Below, piece by piece: positions 1 through 8,217 of a DNA stretch of 64,000 nt. Positions within the stretch are counted from its first letter, which is position 1; the number at the start of each line of letters is the position of its first letter. Below the pieces are notes generated by a model. The model was given only the letters and a program-made list of their open reading frames with translations, was not told where the DNA came from and searched no databases. Both the position numbers and the translations under genes were made by a program. The stretch comes from an uncultured Bacteroidales bacterium (GTDB taxonomy: Bacteria; Bacteroidota; Bacteroidia; Bacteroidales; Barnesiellaceae), in NCBI GenBank assembly GCA_949298955.1, contig CASFYQ010000011.1, positions 22,007-86,006 of the forward strand. The letters run 5' to 3'.

Positions 1-1635
1 GCAGCATCGGGTTCCGACTGGGTAGAGATTCGTGTCATGGATACCGAAAGTAAACAACAACTCGACGATTGCATCAAGTGGGTGAAATTCTCGGGAGCGA
101 CATGGGCCCCCGACGGAAAAGGGTTCTATTATAGCCGATACGACGAACCCAAACAAGGCGTATATTCCTCTAAAAACGAGTTTCAAAAAGTGTATTACCA
201 TCGGATAGGGACTCCCCAAAGCGCCGACCGCCTCGTCTATACCGACCCCAAACACCCCCTGCGCTATTTCTCAGCCTGGGAAAGCGACGACAGCCGCTGG
301 ATTTTCGTATTGTCGTCGGAGGGAACATCGGGAAGCGAGATACTCTACAAACGCCGTAACGCCTCGAAATTCAACGTGCTGCTCAAAGGCTTCGACTACG
401 ATTATAGCATCGTCGAGTGCATAGACGATAATCTCTATGTCATGAGTAACGAGGGTGCCGAGAACTACCACCTCATCAAAATCGACCTCAACGACCCATC
501 GAAACGCGAAATTGTAATCGCCGAGAAAGAAAACCTGCTCGAAGGAGTGAGCTCGGCCGGAGGCTGCCTGACGGCCATCTACCTCGAAGATGCCCAAAAC
601 AAAGTTTACCAATATGAAATGAACGGGACTCTCATTCGCGAAATAGATCTACCCGGAATAGGCACAATCGGAGGTTTCGACGGAGAAAGGGAAGATACCG
701 AACTTTACTACTGGATTACCACCTTCACGGCCCCCGCAACCATCTATTCGTTCGACGTCAAGAGTGGAGAATCGAAACTTTATCTACGTCCCGAGGTAGC
801 TTTCAACCCCGACGATTTCACTACCGAACAGATATTCTTCACCAGCAAGGACGGCACGCGTGTACCCATGTTCGTATCATACAAAAAGGGACTGAAACGC
901 AACGGCAAGAATCCCTGCTACCTGTACGGTTACGGCGGTTTCCAGATAAACCTCACCCCCTCGTTCAGCCCCTCATCGATTATGTTCATGGAACAGGGCG
1001 GTGTCTATGTATTCGTCACCTTGCGCGGCGGACTCGAATATGGCGAAAAATGGCATAAGGCCGGCATGCTCGAAAACAAACAAAACGTGTTTGACGATTT
1101 CATCTCGGCAGCCGAATACCTCATCGAAAACAAATACACTTCGTCGCACAAACTCGCCATTGCCGGAGGTTCGAACGGCGGCCTGCTGGTGGGTGCTTGC
1201 GAGGTGCAGCGCCCCGACCTTTTCGCCGTGTGCCTGCCCAGCGTAGGAGTAATGGATATGCTCCGCTACCACAAGTTCACCATCGGCTGGGGCTGGGTGG
1301 TAGAATACGGTTCGAGCGACAACCCCGAACAGTTTGAATACATCTACAAATATTCGCCGCTGCACAACATCAAGGAGGGTGTGGAATATCCTGCCACACT
1401 CATCACCACCGGCGACCACGACGACCGGGTAGTACCGGCCCACTCGTTCAAGTTTGCGGCTCAAATGCAATATGCCCAGGCCGGCGATGCCCCCATACTC
1501 ATACGCATCGAGACCAAGGCCGGCCACGGAGCCGGGAAACCCACCTCGAAACGTATCGAAGAAGCTACCGACAGCTATGCATTCCTGTTCCAAAACACCA
1601 ACACTCCCTACGTCCCCGTAAACAAGACGAAATAG
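1..1635 (+). CDS. Prolyl oligopeptidase (S9A), 5' end missing
   Basis: Serine peptidase that cleaves after proline in short peptides. The reading frame is open back to base 1, so the start lies outside the window; the 544 visible residues compare with roughly 690-700 for the family. The missing part is the first blades of the propeller. The C-terminal alpha/beta hydrolase domain is complete: nucleophile Ser in GGSNGG (codon 1171-1173), the Asp region in DHDDRVVP (about 1410-1435) and the catalytic His in GHGAGKP (codon 1525-1527). The gene ends in TAG and is followed at once by a strong hairpin terminator, so it is the last gene of its unit. No signal peptide can be judged because the N-terminus is absent. 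Family assignment is secure; the physiological substrate is not known. Confidence 0.95.
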   Translation, partial: AASGSDWVEIRVMDTESKQQLDDCIKWVKFSGATWAPDGKGFYYSRYDEPKQGVYSSKNEFQKVYYHRIGTPQSADRLVYTDPKHPLRYFSAWESDDSRWIFVLSSEGTSGSEILYKRRNASKFNVLLKGFDYDYSIVECIDDNLYVMSNEGAENYHLIKIDLNDPSKREIVIAEKENLLEGVSSAGGCLTAIYLEDAQNKVYQYEMNGTLIREIDLPGIGTIGGFDGEREDTELYYWITTFTAPATIYSFDVKSGESKLYLRPEVAFNPDDFTTEQIFFTSKDGTRVPMFVSYKKGLKRNGKNPCYLYGYGGFQINLTPSFSPSSIMFMEQGGVYVFVTLRGGLEYGEKWHKAGMLENKQNVFDDFISAAEYLIENKYTSSHKLAIAGGSNGGLLVGACEVQRPDLFAVCLPSVGVMDMLRYHKFTIGWGWVVEYGSSDNPEQFEYIYKYSPLHNIKEGVEYPATLITTGDHDDRVVPAHSFKFAAQMQYAQAGDAPILIRIETKAGHGAGKPTSKRIEEATDSYAFLFQNTNTPYVPVNKTK

Positions 1636-1654
1636 AAAAGATGAATCCCTCCTC

Positions 1655-1693
1655 AAAAAGAGTTCGGCCCTCGTCCGGGTCGGACTCTTTTTT
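1655..1693 (+). terminator. Rho-independent terminator of the prolyl oligopeptidase gene
   Basis: A 16-base arm (1655-1670) pairs with 1677-1692, with few mismatches, around a six-base loop, and the 3' arm ends in a run of six T. It lies 20 bases after the stop codon. Confidence 0.85.
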
Positions 1694-1695
1694 CG

Positions 1696-1946
1696 TTTAT
1701 CCCCCGGCACAAATAAAAATTGTCGCCTCCTGCTCGAGATTTCTTTGAACTTTTTTCAACGACTGTTGTTTATCTTGTACAAAATCAAATTGCCATTATA
1801 AAATCGATTCGAGGGAAACAAACCGAACAAAACTATCTATCTTTTCATACGACCCTGCCCGTGACTCGCGACATACCGTCGCTATCACGGGCATTTTCCC
1901 TATCCGGTCGCCCCTCATCGACCGATTATCTCTCGAAATATGCCAA
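1696..1946. other. Intergenic region with a stem-loop
   Basis: About 250 bases between two genes that converge. The part after 1855 holds a near-perfect hairpin: 1857-1864 pairs with 1885-1892, with an inner GCGAC/GTCGC stem, followed by ATTTT on the plus strand. A weak promoter-like TATCTTTT lies at 1838-1845. It could be a second terminator or a very short RNA. A 92-codon open frame across it has no coding character and runs into the next gene. Confidence 0.4.
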
Positions 1947-3230
1947 TCAGGGTTTCATGGCCGACCGCGAAAGCAGTTTATGCCCTATGCGACAATAAAG
2001 GCACTTGTGCGCCTGGCAATACTCGTTGTTGAGTTGAATCACCGCCTGACTCTCCAAAGCATTAGCTGCCGCTATACCCAATGCGGCAAAGCGACGCACA
2101 ATCGCATTCTTCTCGGGCTTGATTGACTCGAGCAGCGAGAGAGCCCGATCGGTCATGGTCTCATTGCCGATATAAGAGCCATAGGCATAGAGCAACGGCG
2201 CTACGGCATTGATAAGCACGATGTCGATAGCACCCTCGCCCAAAACCGCCGACGCTTCGGGCGAAGCGTGTCCGAAAAGATAATGGGTAGTCCAATAGCC
2301 CGACAGCTCCACTTTGAAAAGCGCTCGCAACTCCTCGTCGCTACCCGCCTCGCAAATGCGCGAAAACAGATTGAATCCCCGATGGATATACTGCGCCAGC
2401 ATCGCGATGCGACGGTGGGGAAAATTGGCCGGACGCAAACGGAAGAATTTCCAGCTGTCGGGATTGATGGGTGTTAACCCGAATTTGTTTCGCAAGAAAG
2501 CATACTCGCTCGTCAAACGGGCATAATAGTCGTCTCCCGCATTCTCACCCTCGACCAGCAATCCCGCCTGCCCGAAAAGGAAGGCCTCGACTTGCGGCAG
2601 CGAGTCGGCATGCTTCTGCATGAAGAGCAGCGGCAGGCTGCGGGCCAACCGCTCAAACGCATCGCCGTTGATACCGAATCCCATGCTGCGAGCCACGACA
2701 ATATAACACACCTCTTCCCAACTGCCCCGATAAAGATCCAGCCAGTCGCGCAACCGCTGCGCCTTTGACTGTAACCGCTCAATGGCCAGCGATGCCACCC
2801 AATCGGCCAACAGCACCGGGTCGAGCGTATCGATATGCCGGGCACACGACTGGGTAGACGAGTGTGCCACTAATGCCTCGTAGTCGGTACGAAACATGGG
2901 CGAACACGAAAGCACCAATGTGGGAATCTCCTCACCGTTGGTGCGATACACTTGTGCATCGGGAACCTCGACCACATGCAACACCACCGAGTCGTAGGCC
3001 GGGTCGAGGTGATGGTTGTGGCGTCGCCAGTCCGAAGCTCGCCGATGAATCTCCACGTTACCGGCCCACACACAACCATCGACTCCGATTTTGGCATTGA
3101 AAAAATCGGGCCCCGAATCGGTATTCAACCGTCCCACGTCGATTACCCGCAGCTTGCGACCGTCGACCGTGGTCAGCTTCGTCGGGTCGAAGAGCCGGTG
3201 CTGCCACACATATTGCATGAGTTTCTCCAT
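1947..3230 (-). CDS. DUF2851 family protein
   Basis: A 427-residue protein of the DUF2851 family, widespread in Bacteroidetes and of unknown function. The start fits the family pattern (MEKLMQYVWQHRLF), as do the conserved N-terminal block DSGPDFFNAKI and the NVEIHRRASDW motif (about residues 60-70). A C-terminal CLYC pair with nearby Cys and His may bind metal or nucleic acid, but that is a guess. There is no signal peptide or membrane segment, so it is likely cytoplasmic. It is transcribed alone, convergent with the prolyl oligopeptidase and divergent from dapB. Some family members are described as restriction-like folds, which I cannot confirm here. Confidence 0.85.
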   Translation of the reverse strand: MEKLMQYVWQHRLFDPTKLTTVDGRKLRVIDVGRLNTDSGPDFFNAKIGVDGCVWAGNVEIHRRASDWRRHNHHLDPAYDSVVLHVVEVPDAQVYRTNGEEIPTLVLSCSPMFRTDYEALVAHSSTQSCARHIDTLDPVLLADWVASLAIERLQSKAQRLRDWLDLYRGSWEEVCYIVVARSMGFGINGDAFERLARSLPLLFMQKHADSLPQVEAFLFGQAGLLVEGENAGDDYYARLTSEYAFLRNKFGLTPINPDSWKFFRLRPANFPHRRIAMLAQYIHRGFNLFSRICEAGSDEELRALFKVELSGYWTTHYLFGHASPEASAVLGEGAIDIVLINAVAPLLYAYGSYIGNETMTDRALSLLESIKPEKNAIVRRFAALGIAAANALESQAVIQLNNEYCQAHKCLYCRIGHKLLSRSAMKP

Positions 3231-3329
3231 AAAAAATCTATTGAGTGTGTCTCTCTATCATCATAGCTTTTTCAACAAGGCCCAAAGAGTATCCTGCATA
3301 GCCAAATTTGTTAAAATCATAGATTTTAA

Positions 3330-3361
3330 TTTGCCTCGACTCTCACCTTTCACTATCTTTG
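3330..3361 (+). promoter_or_regulatory. Promoter of the dapB-lepB operon
   Basis: TTTG (3330-3333), 20 bases, then TATCTTTG (3354-3361), the Bacteroidetes consensus. The 20 bases ending in this -7 element recur upstream of ychF (see findings). Confidence 0.75.
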
Positions 3362-3440
3362 TTTCACGAAATATGCAAAATAAACCAACCTTGTTGAATA
3401 AATCGGTACAAACCGAGATGTTTTGTAACAGAAATTTGAT

Positions 3441-4160
3441 ATGAAAATAGCGCTTATCGGATACGGAAAAATGGGACACGCCATCGAAGAGATAGCCTTG
3501 TCCCGAGGTCATGAAATTGTGTGTCGCATCGACAAAGACAATCAAGACGATTTTGACTCGCCGCAATTCAAAAGTGCCGACGTAGCTATCGAGTTTACCG
3601 CCCCCGCCGTGGCCCTCGGCAACTATCGCCGTGCCTTTGCGGCCAACGTCCCCGTGGTTTCGGGTACAACCGGTTGGCTCGAACACCTGCCCGAGATAAA
3701 AGAGGCTTGCGAGCAAGGGCAAACATTCTTCTATGCCTCTAATTTCAGCCTGGGGGTGAACATCTTTTTTGCCGTGAATAAATACCTGGCCGGCATCATG
3801 AACCATTTCCCCCAATATGAAGTGAGTCTCGAAGAGATTCACCACATACACAAGCTCGACCACCCCAGCGGTACCGCCATCACTTTGGCCGAAGACATTA
3901 TCTCTCAAATCGACTCGAAACAGTCGTGGACCGAAGCTCTGCCTGCCCCGGCCGACGCTATTCCCGTCGTAGCCCGTCGAGAAGGCGAGGTGCCCGGCAC
4001 ACACTCCGTCACCTACGATTGCCCGGTCGACTCGATTCGCATCACACACGAAGCCAAGAGCCGCAAAGGATTTGCTTTGGGTGCTGTCGTCGCCGCCGAG
4101 TTTACGGCCGGCAAAAAAGGGTTCCTCACCATGCAAGATCTCTTTTCGTTCCTCAAATAA
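3441..4160 (+). CDS. dapB: 4-hydroxy-tetrahydrodipicolinate reductase
   Basis: Second step of the diaminopimelate branch: reduces the cyclic dipicolinate intermediate with NAD(P)H, supplying lysine and the peptidoglycan cross-linking amino acid in the cytoplasm. The N-terminal Rossmann motif is GYGKMG (residues 7-12), the GTTGW motif follows at about residue 74, and the substrate loop reads EIHHIHKLDHPSGTA with the catalytic His pair and Lys. At 239 residues it is shorter than the roughly 270 of the E. coli enzyme, as is usual in Bacteroidales. It leads an operon with two signal peptidase paralogues and a WbqC-like protein; lepB begins 12 bases downstream. The start codon is 80 bases after the promoter -7 element. 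Confidence 0.97.
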   Translation: MKIALIGYGKMGHAIEEIALSRGHEIVCRIDKDNQDDFDSPQFKSADVAIEFTAPAVALGNYRRAFAANVPVVSGTTGWLEHLPEIKEACEQGQTFFYASNFSLGVNIFFAVNKYLAGIMNHFPQYEVSLEEIHHIHKLDHPSGTAITLAEDIISQIDSKQSWTEALPAPADAIPVVARREGEVPGTHSVTYDCPVDSIRITHEAKSRKGFALGAVVAAEFTAGKKGFLTMQDLFSFLK

Positions 4161-4172
4161 CACCCCACTGTC

Positions 4173-5621
4173 ATGGATCAAAACATCACATCGAAATACA
4201 GCCTCAAAGCACGTTTGAGGCAGGTTAAAAAGACCCGTTGGATACGTTTCTCGATTGTAGCCCTGCTCTACATCGGGTGGACCATTTGGCTCGACAATTA
4301 CTACGTACTCTTCGGCCTCCTGCTCCTCATCGATATCTACCTCACCCAGTACATACCCTGGAGCTGGTGGAAAACCAGCAAAAACCGAGCCGTACGCACC
4401 ATCATGGAGTGGGTCGACGCCATCGTCTATGCCTTGGTTCTGGTCTATTTCATCTTCGTATTCGTGTTCCAAAACTACCAGATACCTTCCTCTTCACTCG
4501 AAAAATCGTTGCTCGTAGGCGATTTCCTGTTAGTCAGCAAAATGAGTTACGGTCCCCGGGTACCCAACACACCGTTGCATTTCCCTCTGGCCCAACACAC
4601 ACTGCCTATCATCAACACAAAATCGTATATCGAGTGGCCTCAGTGGGATTACCACCGCTTGAAAGGTTTCGGTACCGTACAACGCAACGACATCGTCGTC
4701 TTTAATTTCCCTGCCGGCGACACCGTGGCTACCAAACAGCCCAACCCCGACTATTATTCGCTCTGTTTTTACGACGGACGCGAAGCCGTAAACCGCAACA
4801 AAGACCTCTACGGCGACATCATCTACCGCCCCGTAGACCGTCGTGAAAACTATGTAAAACGCTGCGTGGGTTTGCCCGGCGACACATTCAGCATCGTCAA
4901 CAACGACATTTACATCGACGGTGTGAAACAACCCCGTCCCAAGAATATGCAGCTCAACTATCTGGTAAAAACCAACGGCCGCTACCTGGCCAACAGCGAT
5001 TTCGAGAAATGGGGCATCAGTGTCGACGACCGGATTCCGCTCGACATCTCGAGCGTAAATGCCCGCATAAACCTCTCCAACTGGGGTATCACCCCCAATT
5101 CCGATGGTAGCATGAACCCCGTCTATGAGTTACCCTTGACACAGGCCAAGATCGACATGATGAAGAAAGATCCTTCGATTGAACAAATTGTCGAAGAACC
5201 CGGATTCTTGGGCGGACAAACCTATCCGTTAGTGACCTCGAACACTTGGACCCGCTCCAACTACGGACCCGTGTGGATTCCCAAGAAAGGTGCCACCCTC
5301 AAACTTACTCTCGAAAACCTGCCCATCTATGAGCGCCCCATCGTTGCCTATGAGCGAAACACCCTACGGGTTAAGGACGGAAAAATCTACATCAACGGGC
5401 AGGAGACCGACTCCTACACCTTCAAGATGGACTACTACATGATGCTGGGCGACAACCGGGACAAATCGGCCGACAGCCGCTACTGGGGCTTCGTACCCGA
5501 GGACCATATCGTGGGCAAACCCATGTTTGTATTCCTTTCGCTCGATAAAGACAAAGGGCTGTTCAGCGGAAAAATTCGTTTCAACCGCATGTTTCGCTCG
5601 GTAGACAGTCTCGTTAACTAA
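4173..5621 (+). CDS. lepB: Signal peptidase I, active paralogue
   Basis: Membrane-bound serine protease that removes signal peptides from exported proteins; active site on the periplasmic face. Two hydrophobic stretches (about residues 25-62) and a further one (82-100) precede the catalytic domain. The nucleophile is Ser108 in IPSSSLE and the general base is Lys229 in YVKRCVGLPGD. Box E, GDNRDKSADSRYWG, lies near the C-terminus. At 482 residues it is much longer than the E. coli enzyme because of a large insertion between the Lys box and the C-terminal box, typical of Bacteroidetes. The next gene, four bases downstream, is a degenerate copy of the same family. Confidence 0.96.
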   Translation: MDQNITSKYSLKARLRQVKKTRWIRFSIVALLYIGWTIWLDNYYVLFGLLLLIDIYLTQYIPWSWWKTSKNRAVRTIMEWVDAIVYALVLVYFIFVFVFQNYQIPSSSLEKSLLVGDFLLVSKMSYGPRVPNTPLHFPLAQHTLPIINTKSYIEWPQWDYHRLKGFGTVQRNDIVVFNFPAGDTVATKQPNPDYYSLCFYDGREAVNRNKDLYGDIIYRPVDRRENYVKRCVGLPGDTFSIVNNDIYIDGVKQPRPKNMQLNYLVKTNGRYLANSDFEKWGISVDDRIPLDISSVNARINLSNWGITPNSDGSMNPVYELPLTQAKIDMMKKDPSIEQIVEEPGFLGGQTYPLVTSNTWTRSNYGPVWIPKKGATLKLTLENLPIYERPIVAYERNTLRVKDGKIYINGQETDSYTFKMDYYMMLGDNRDKSADSRYWGFVPEDHIVGKPMFVFLSLDKDKGLFSGKIRFNRMFRSVDSLVN

Positions 5622-5625
5622 AACG

Positions 5626-6519
5626 ATGAAAAGAGAGACCATACGCACGATTGTCATCACGGTAATTATCATTATCGGGAGCGTATGGGCTATTCGCTTT
5701 TTTATCGCCGAACCTTATCGCGTACCACCCGGACAGATGGAAAACAGCCTCCTGCCGGGCGATCGCCTGTGGGTCGACAAATGGTCGTTCCGCTGGAGTA
5801 ACCGCACCCCCGCCTATCGCGACTTGCTGGTCTTTACGCTACCTCCGCTCCACCAGTCGCAAACAGGTGTTGTCGAGATAGCGATGGCTCGCTGCACAGG
5901 CCGCCCCGGCGACACTATCAGAAGCACCGGGAGCCAACTGTTTATCAACGGGAAGGCCGTAGCTCAACCGCCCTTGATACTCGAAGCCTATCTCTCGCCC
6001 GACTCGGTGAGAAACACCGTAAACCGCACCCTGCGTCAAAACGGAGCTTACTATGTAGAACAAGGAAAAGTGGGGAGCGCCCGTCTGCTCTTCCTTTCGC
6101 GATACGACTACGAGAAAGTGCACAAAGAACTCGCTGCCGACTCGCTGCTCTACCCTGTATTCCTCAACCGCGACATCTATGAAATAGAACTCCCCACCCG
6201 AGGAAAATCCATACAGGTTACCCCTCGGAATGCCGAATGGCTCGCCCTACTCCTCAACCAGTACGAAGGTGTAGCCGTTACCTGTCGCGAAGGCAAAATC
6301 TATCGTAACGGGCTGGAAATCACACAATGCCGCCTTTCTCACGACTACTATTGGGTTATCGGCGACAACCGCGCCGGTATGGCCGACTCGCGTACATTCG
6401 GCCCCCTGCCCCACACCCTGCTCATTGGGAAAGGTTTGTGGATAGGCTTCTCGCGAGACCCGCAAAAACCTTTTTGGCAATCATTCCGCCCCCACCGCTT
6501 TTTCATGAAGCCGTTATGA
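5626..6519 (+). CDS. Signal peptidase I-like protein lacking Ser and Lys (pseudoenzyme)
   Basis: S26-family protein of 297 residues with one N-terminal membrane segment (about residues 8-28). The fold boxes are all there: YRVPPGQMENSLLPGD, ARCTGRPGD and GDNRAGMADSRTFGPL. However, the position of the catalytic Ser is Gln37, the preceding conserved Ser is Pro35, and the catalytic Lys is Ala88, where its neighbour reads KRCVGLPGD. By known signal peptidase chemistry (Ser-Lys dyad) it should not cleave. The frame is intact with good codon use, so it is not decaying. It is sandwiched in the operon, 4 bases after lepB and overlapping wbqC by ATGA. I infer a regulatory or scaffolding partner of the active LepB; this is not shown. 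Confidence 0.9.
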   Translation: MKRETIRTIVITVIIIIGSVWAIRFFIAEPYRVPPGQMENSLLPGDRLWVDKWSFRWSNRTPAYRDLLVFTLPPLHQSQTGVVEIAMARCTGRPGDTIRSTGSQLFINGKAVAQPPLILEAYLSPDSVRNTVNRTLRQNGAYYVEQGKVGSARLLFLSRYDYEKVHKELAADSLLYPVFLNRDIYEIELPTRGKSIQVTPRNAEWLALLLNQYEGVAVTCREGKIYRNGLEITQCRLSHDYYWVIGDNRAGMADSRTFGPLPHTLLIGKGLWIGFSRDPQKPFWQSFRPHRFFMKPL

Positions 6520-7142
6520 CCACCGCCTATCTCTCCACCGCCTATTTCGCCCCGATATCCTACTACGTGGCCCTGCTCGCCTACGACCGCATCGTAATCG
6601 AGCAGTGGTGCAACTACACCAAGCAGACCTACCGCAACCGCTGCCACATAGCCGGAGCCAACGGAATATTATCGCTATCGGTGCCCGTGGTCAAACCCGA
6701 CACCCCCAAATGCCCCACCCGCGACATCCGCATCTCCGACCACGGGGAGTGGCGACATCTGCACTGGAACGCCATCGCCTCGGCCTACGGGTCCTCCCCT
6801 TTCTTCGAATACTATCAAGACGACATACGACCTTTCTTCGAGAAACGATACACTTTCCTGCTCGATTTCAACGAAGCGATACGCCAAACCTTGTGCGAAC
6901 TCATCGGCATCGACCCCCAAGTAGAATATTCCACCCGATATGCCCAGCCTGCCCCGGACGAAACCGACCTGCGCGAAGCCATACACCCCAAACGCGATAT
7001 TGCCGTGACCCGACCCGAGATGCACCTCAAACCCTATTACCAGGTATTCGCTCCCAAATATGGATTCCTGCCCGACCTGAGTATACTCGACCTCTTGATG
7101 AACATGGGCCCCGAATCTATTCTTATCCTCAAAGATTCATAA
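6516..7142 (+). CDS. WbqC family protein
   Basis: A 208-residue cytoplasmic protein of the WbqC-like family, members of which occur in O-antigen and polysaccharide clusters; the biochemical role is unclear. The N-terminus MTTAYLSTAYFAPISYY and the segment QWCNYTKQTYRNRCHIAGANG (given as family-typical blocks) are followed by a conserved WRHLHWNAIASAYGSSPFFEYY-type core. The frame extends upstream inside lepB2, but the ATG at 6516 overlaps the lepB2 stop as ATGA, a translational coupling arrangement, and begins exactly where family homology begins. It is the last gene of the dapB operon. Confidence 0.88.
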   Translation: MTTAYLSTAYFAPISYYVALLAYDRIVIEQWCNYTKQTYRNRCHIAGANGILSLSVPVVKPDTPKCPTRDIRISDHGEWRHLHWNAIASAYGSSPFFEYYQDDIRPFFEKRYTFLLDFNEAIRQTLCELIGIDPQVEYSTRYAQPAPDETDLREAIHPKRDIAVTRPEMHLKPYYQVFAPKYGFLPDLSILDLLMNMGPESILILKDS

Positions 7143-7181
7143 GAAATAACTCTTAAAGGCTTCATTATCGGCTATATTTCT

Positions 7182-7189
7182 TATCTTTG
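7182..7189 (+). promoter_or_regulatory. Promoter -7 element of the serine acetyltransferase gene
   Basis: TATCTTTG, a full match to TAnnTTTG, 103 bases before the chosen ATG. An in-frame TTG at 7187 lies inside this element and so cannot be the start. Confidence 0.65.
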
Positions 7190-7291
7190 TACCCAAATGT
7201 AAACAGGCTGCCTCCGACCCGGTTCTTTTTGCACAAATGTACGGTTCACCGGCAACCCCGTTTTGGATCTACCCATATTTTGACATTGCAC

Positions 7292-8194
7292 ATGAGCAGC
7301 TATAAATACGCCGAAAATCTGAAAGAAACGGTCAAAAATCTGTCCGATTTCCTTTCGCTCGAAGAGTTGCACCATCAGAGTTGCAAGGGAGAGATGCTCC
7401 CCTCGGAAGCCCAACTGCAAGAACTCATCGCGCTCTGTCGATCACTCATCTTCCCCGGGTTCTACGGCTCACCCGACGTAAGCGACAAAAATCTGCTCTA
7501 TCACACCGGTATCAATGCCGAGAAACTTTTCGACCTGCTGGTCAAACAGATTTCGGCCGGACTCCTGTTTGCCGCCAACGACCCCCTCGCACACAGCGAC
7601 CCTAAACGAACCGAAGAACAAGCCGAGCAAAAAGCAATCGATTTCATCTCCTATCTACCCGAGATGCGGCGTATCCTTTCGACCGATGTCACCGCCATGT
7701 ACAACGGCGACCCTGCCGCGCAGAGCAAGGCCGAGGTAATCTTATGCTATCCCGCCATACGAGCCATCTGCAACTACCGCATCGCACACAAGTTGCTCAC
7801 GCTGGGGGTTCCCCTCATTCCCCGCATTATTACCGAGATGGCCCACTCCGAGACGGGTATCGACATACACCCTGCCGCCACCATCGGCGAATATTTTGCC
7901 ATCGACCACGGCACCGGCGTGGTGATTGGTGCCACCTCGATTATCGGCAACCGGGTGAAACTCTACCAAGGTGTCACACTGGGAGCTCGCAGCTTCCCGC
8001 TGGACGACAACAACAACCCCATTAAGGGTATCGCCCGACACCCTATTATCGAAGACGATGTCATCATCTACTCCAATGCCACCATACTGGGCCGTATCAC
8101 CATCGGCCGGGGTGCCGTCATAGGCGGTAACATCTGGGTGACCGAGAATGTCGCTCCCGGCGAGCGCCTTGTACAAGCCAAAGCAAAACAGTAA
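7292..8194 (+). CDS. epsC: Serine O-acetyltransferase (CysE/EpsC type)
   Basis: Transfers acetyl from acetyl-CoA to serine, the first step of cysteine synthesis, in the cytoplasm. The 300 residues comprise an alpha-helical N-terminal half and a left-handed beta-helix of hexapeptide repeats. The signature EMAHSETGIDIHPAATIGEYFAIDHGTGVVIG-type block (helix entry, catalytic His region) is clear near the middle. The C-terminus ends shortly after the helix, without a long CysK-binding tail, though the last residues end in a flexible AKQ. ATG 7292 was chosen because the upstream in-frame TTG sits in the promoter. The rlmL-like gene begins 23 bases downstream and is probably co-transcribed. Confidence 0.93.
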   Translation: MSSYKYAENLKETVKNLSDFLSLEELHHQSCKGEMLPSEAQLQELIALCRSLIFPGFYGSPDVSDKNLLYHTGINAEKLFDLLVKQISAGLLFAANDPLAHSDPKRTEEQAEQKAIDFISYLPEMRRILSTDVTAMYNGDPAAQSKAEVILCYPAIRAICNYRIAHKLLTLGVPLIPRIITEMAHSETGIDIHPAATIGEYFAIDHGTGVVIGATSIIGNRVKLYQGVTLGARSFPLDDNNNPIKGIARHPIIEDDVIIYSNATILGRITIGRGAVIGGNIWVTENVAPGERLVQAKAKQ

Positions 8195-8217
8195 AAAACC
8201 TACAATACACACATGTC

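Noticed and set aside
1720..1998. 92-codon frame after the prolyl oligopeptidase
   Set aside because: Contains the hairpin region and the end of DUF2851 in antisense; no coding signal.
7187..7291. Longer serine acetyltransferase start at TTG 7187
   Set aside because: The codon is part of the TATCTTTG promoter element, so it would not be in the mRNA.
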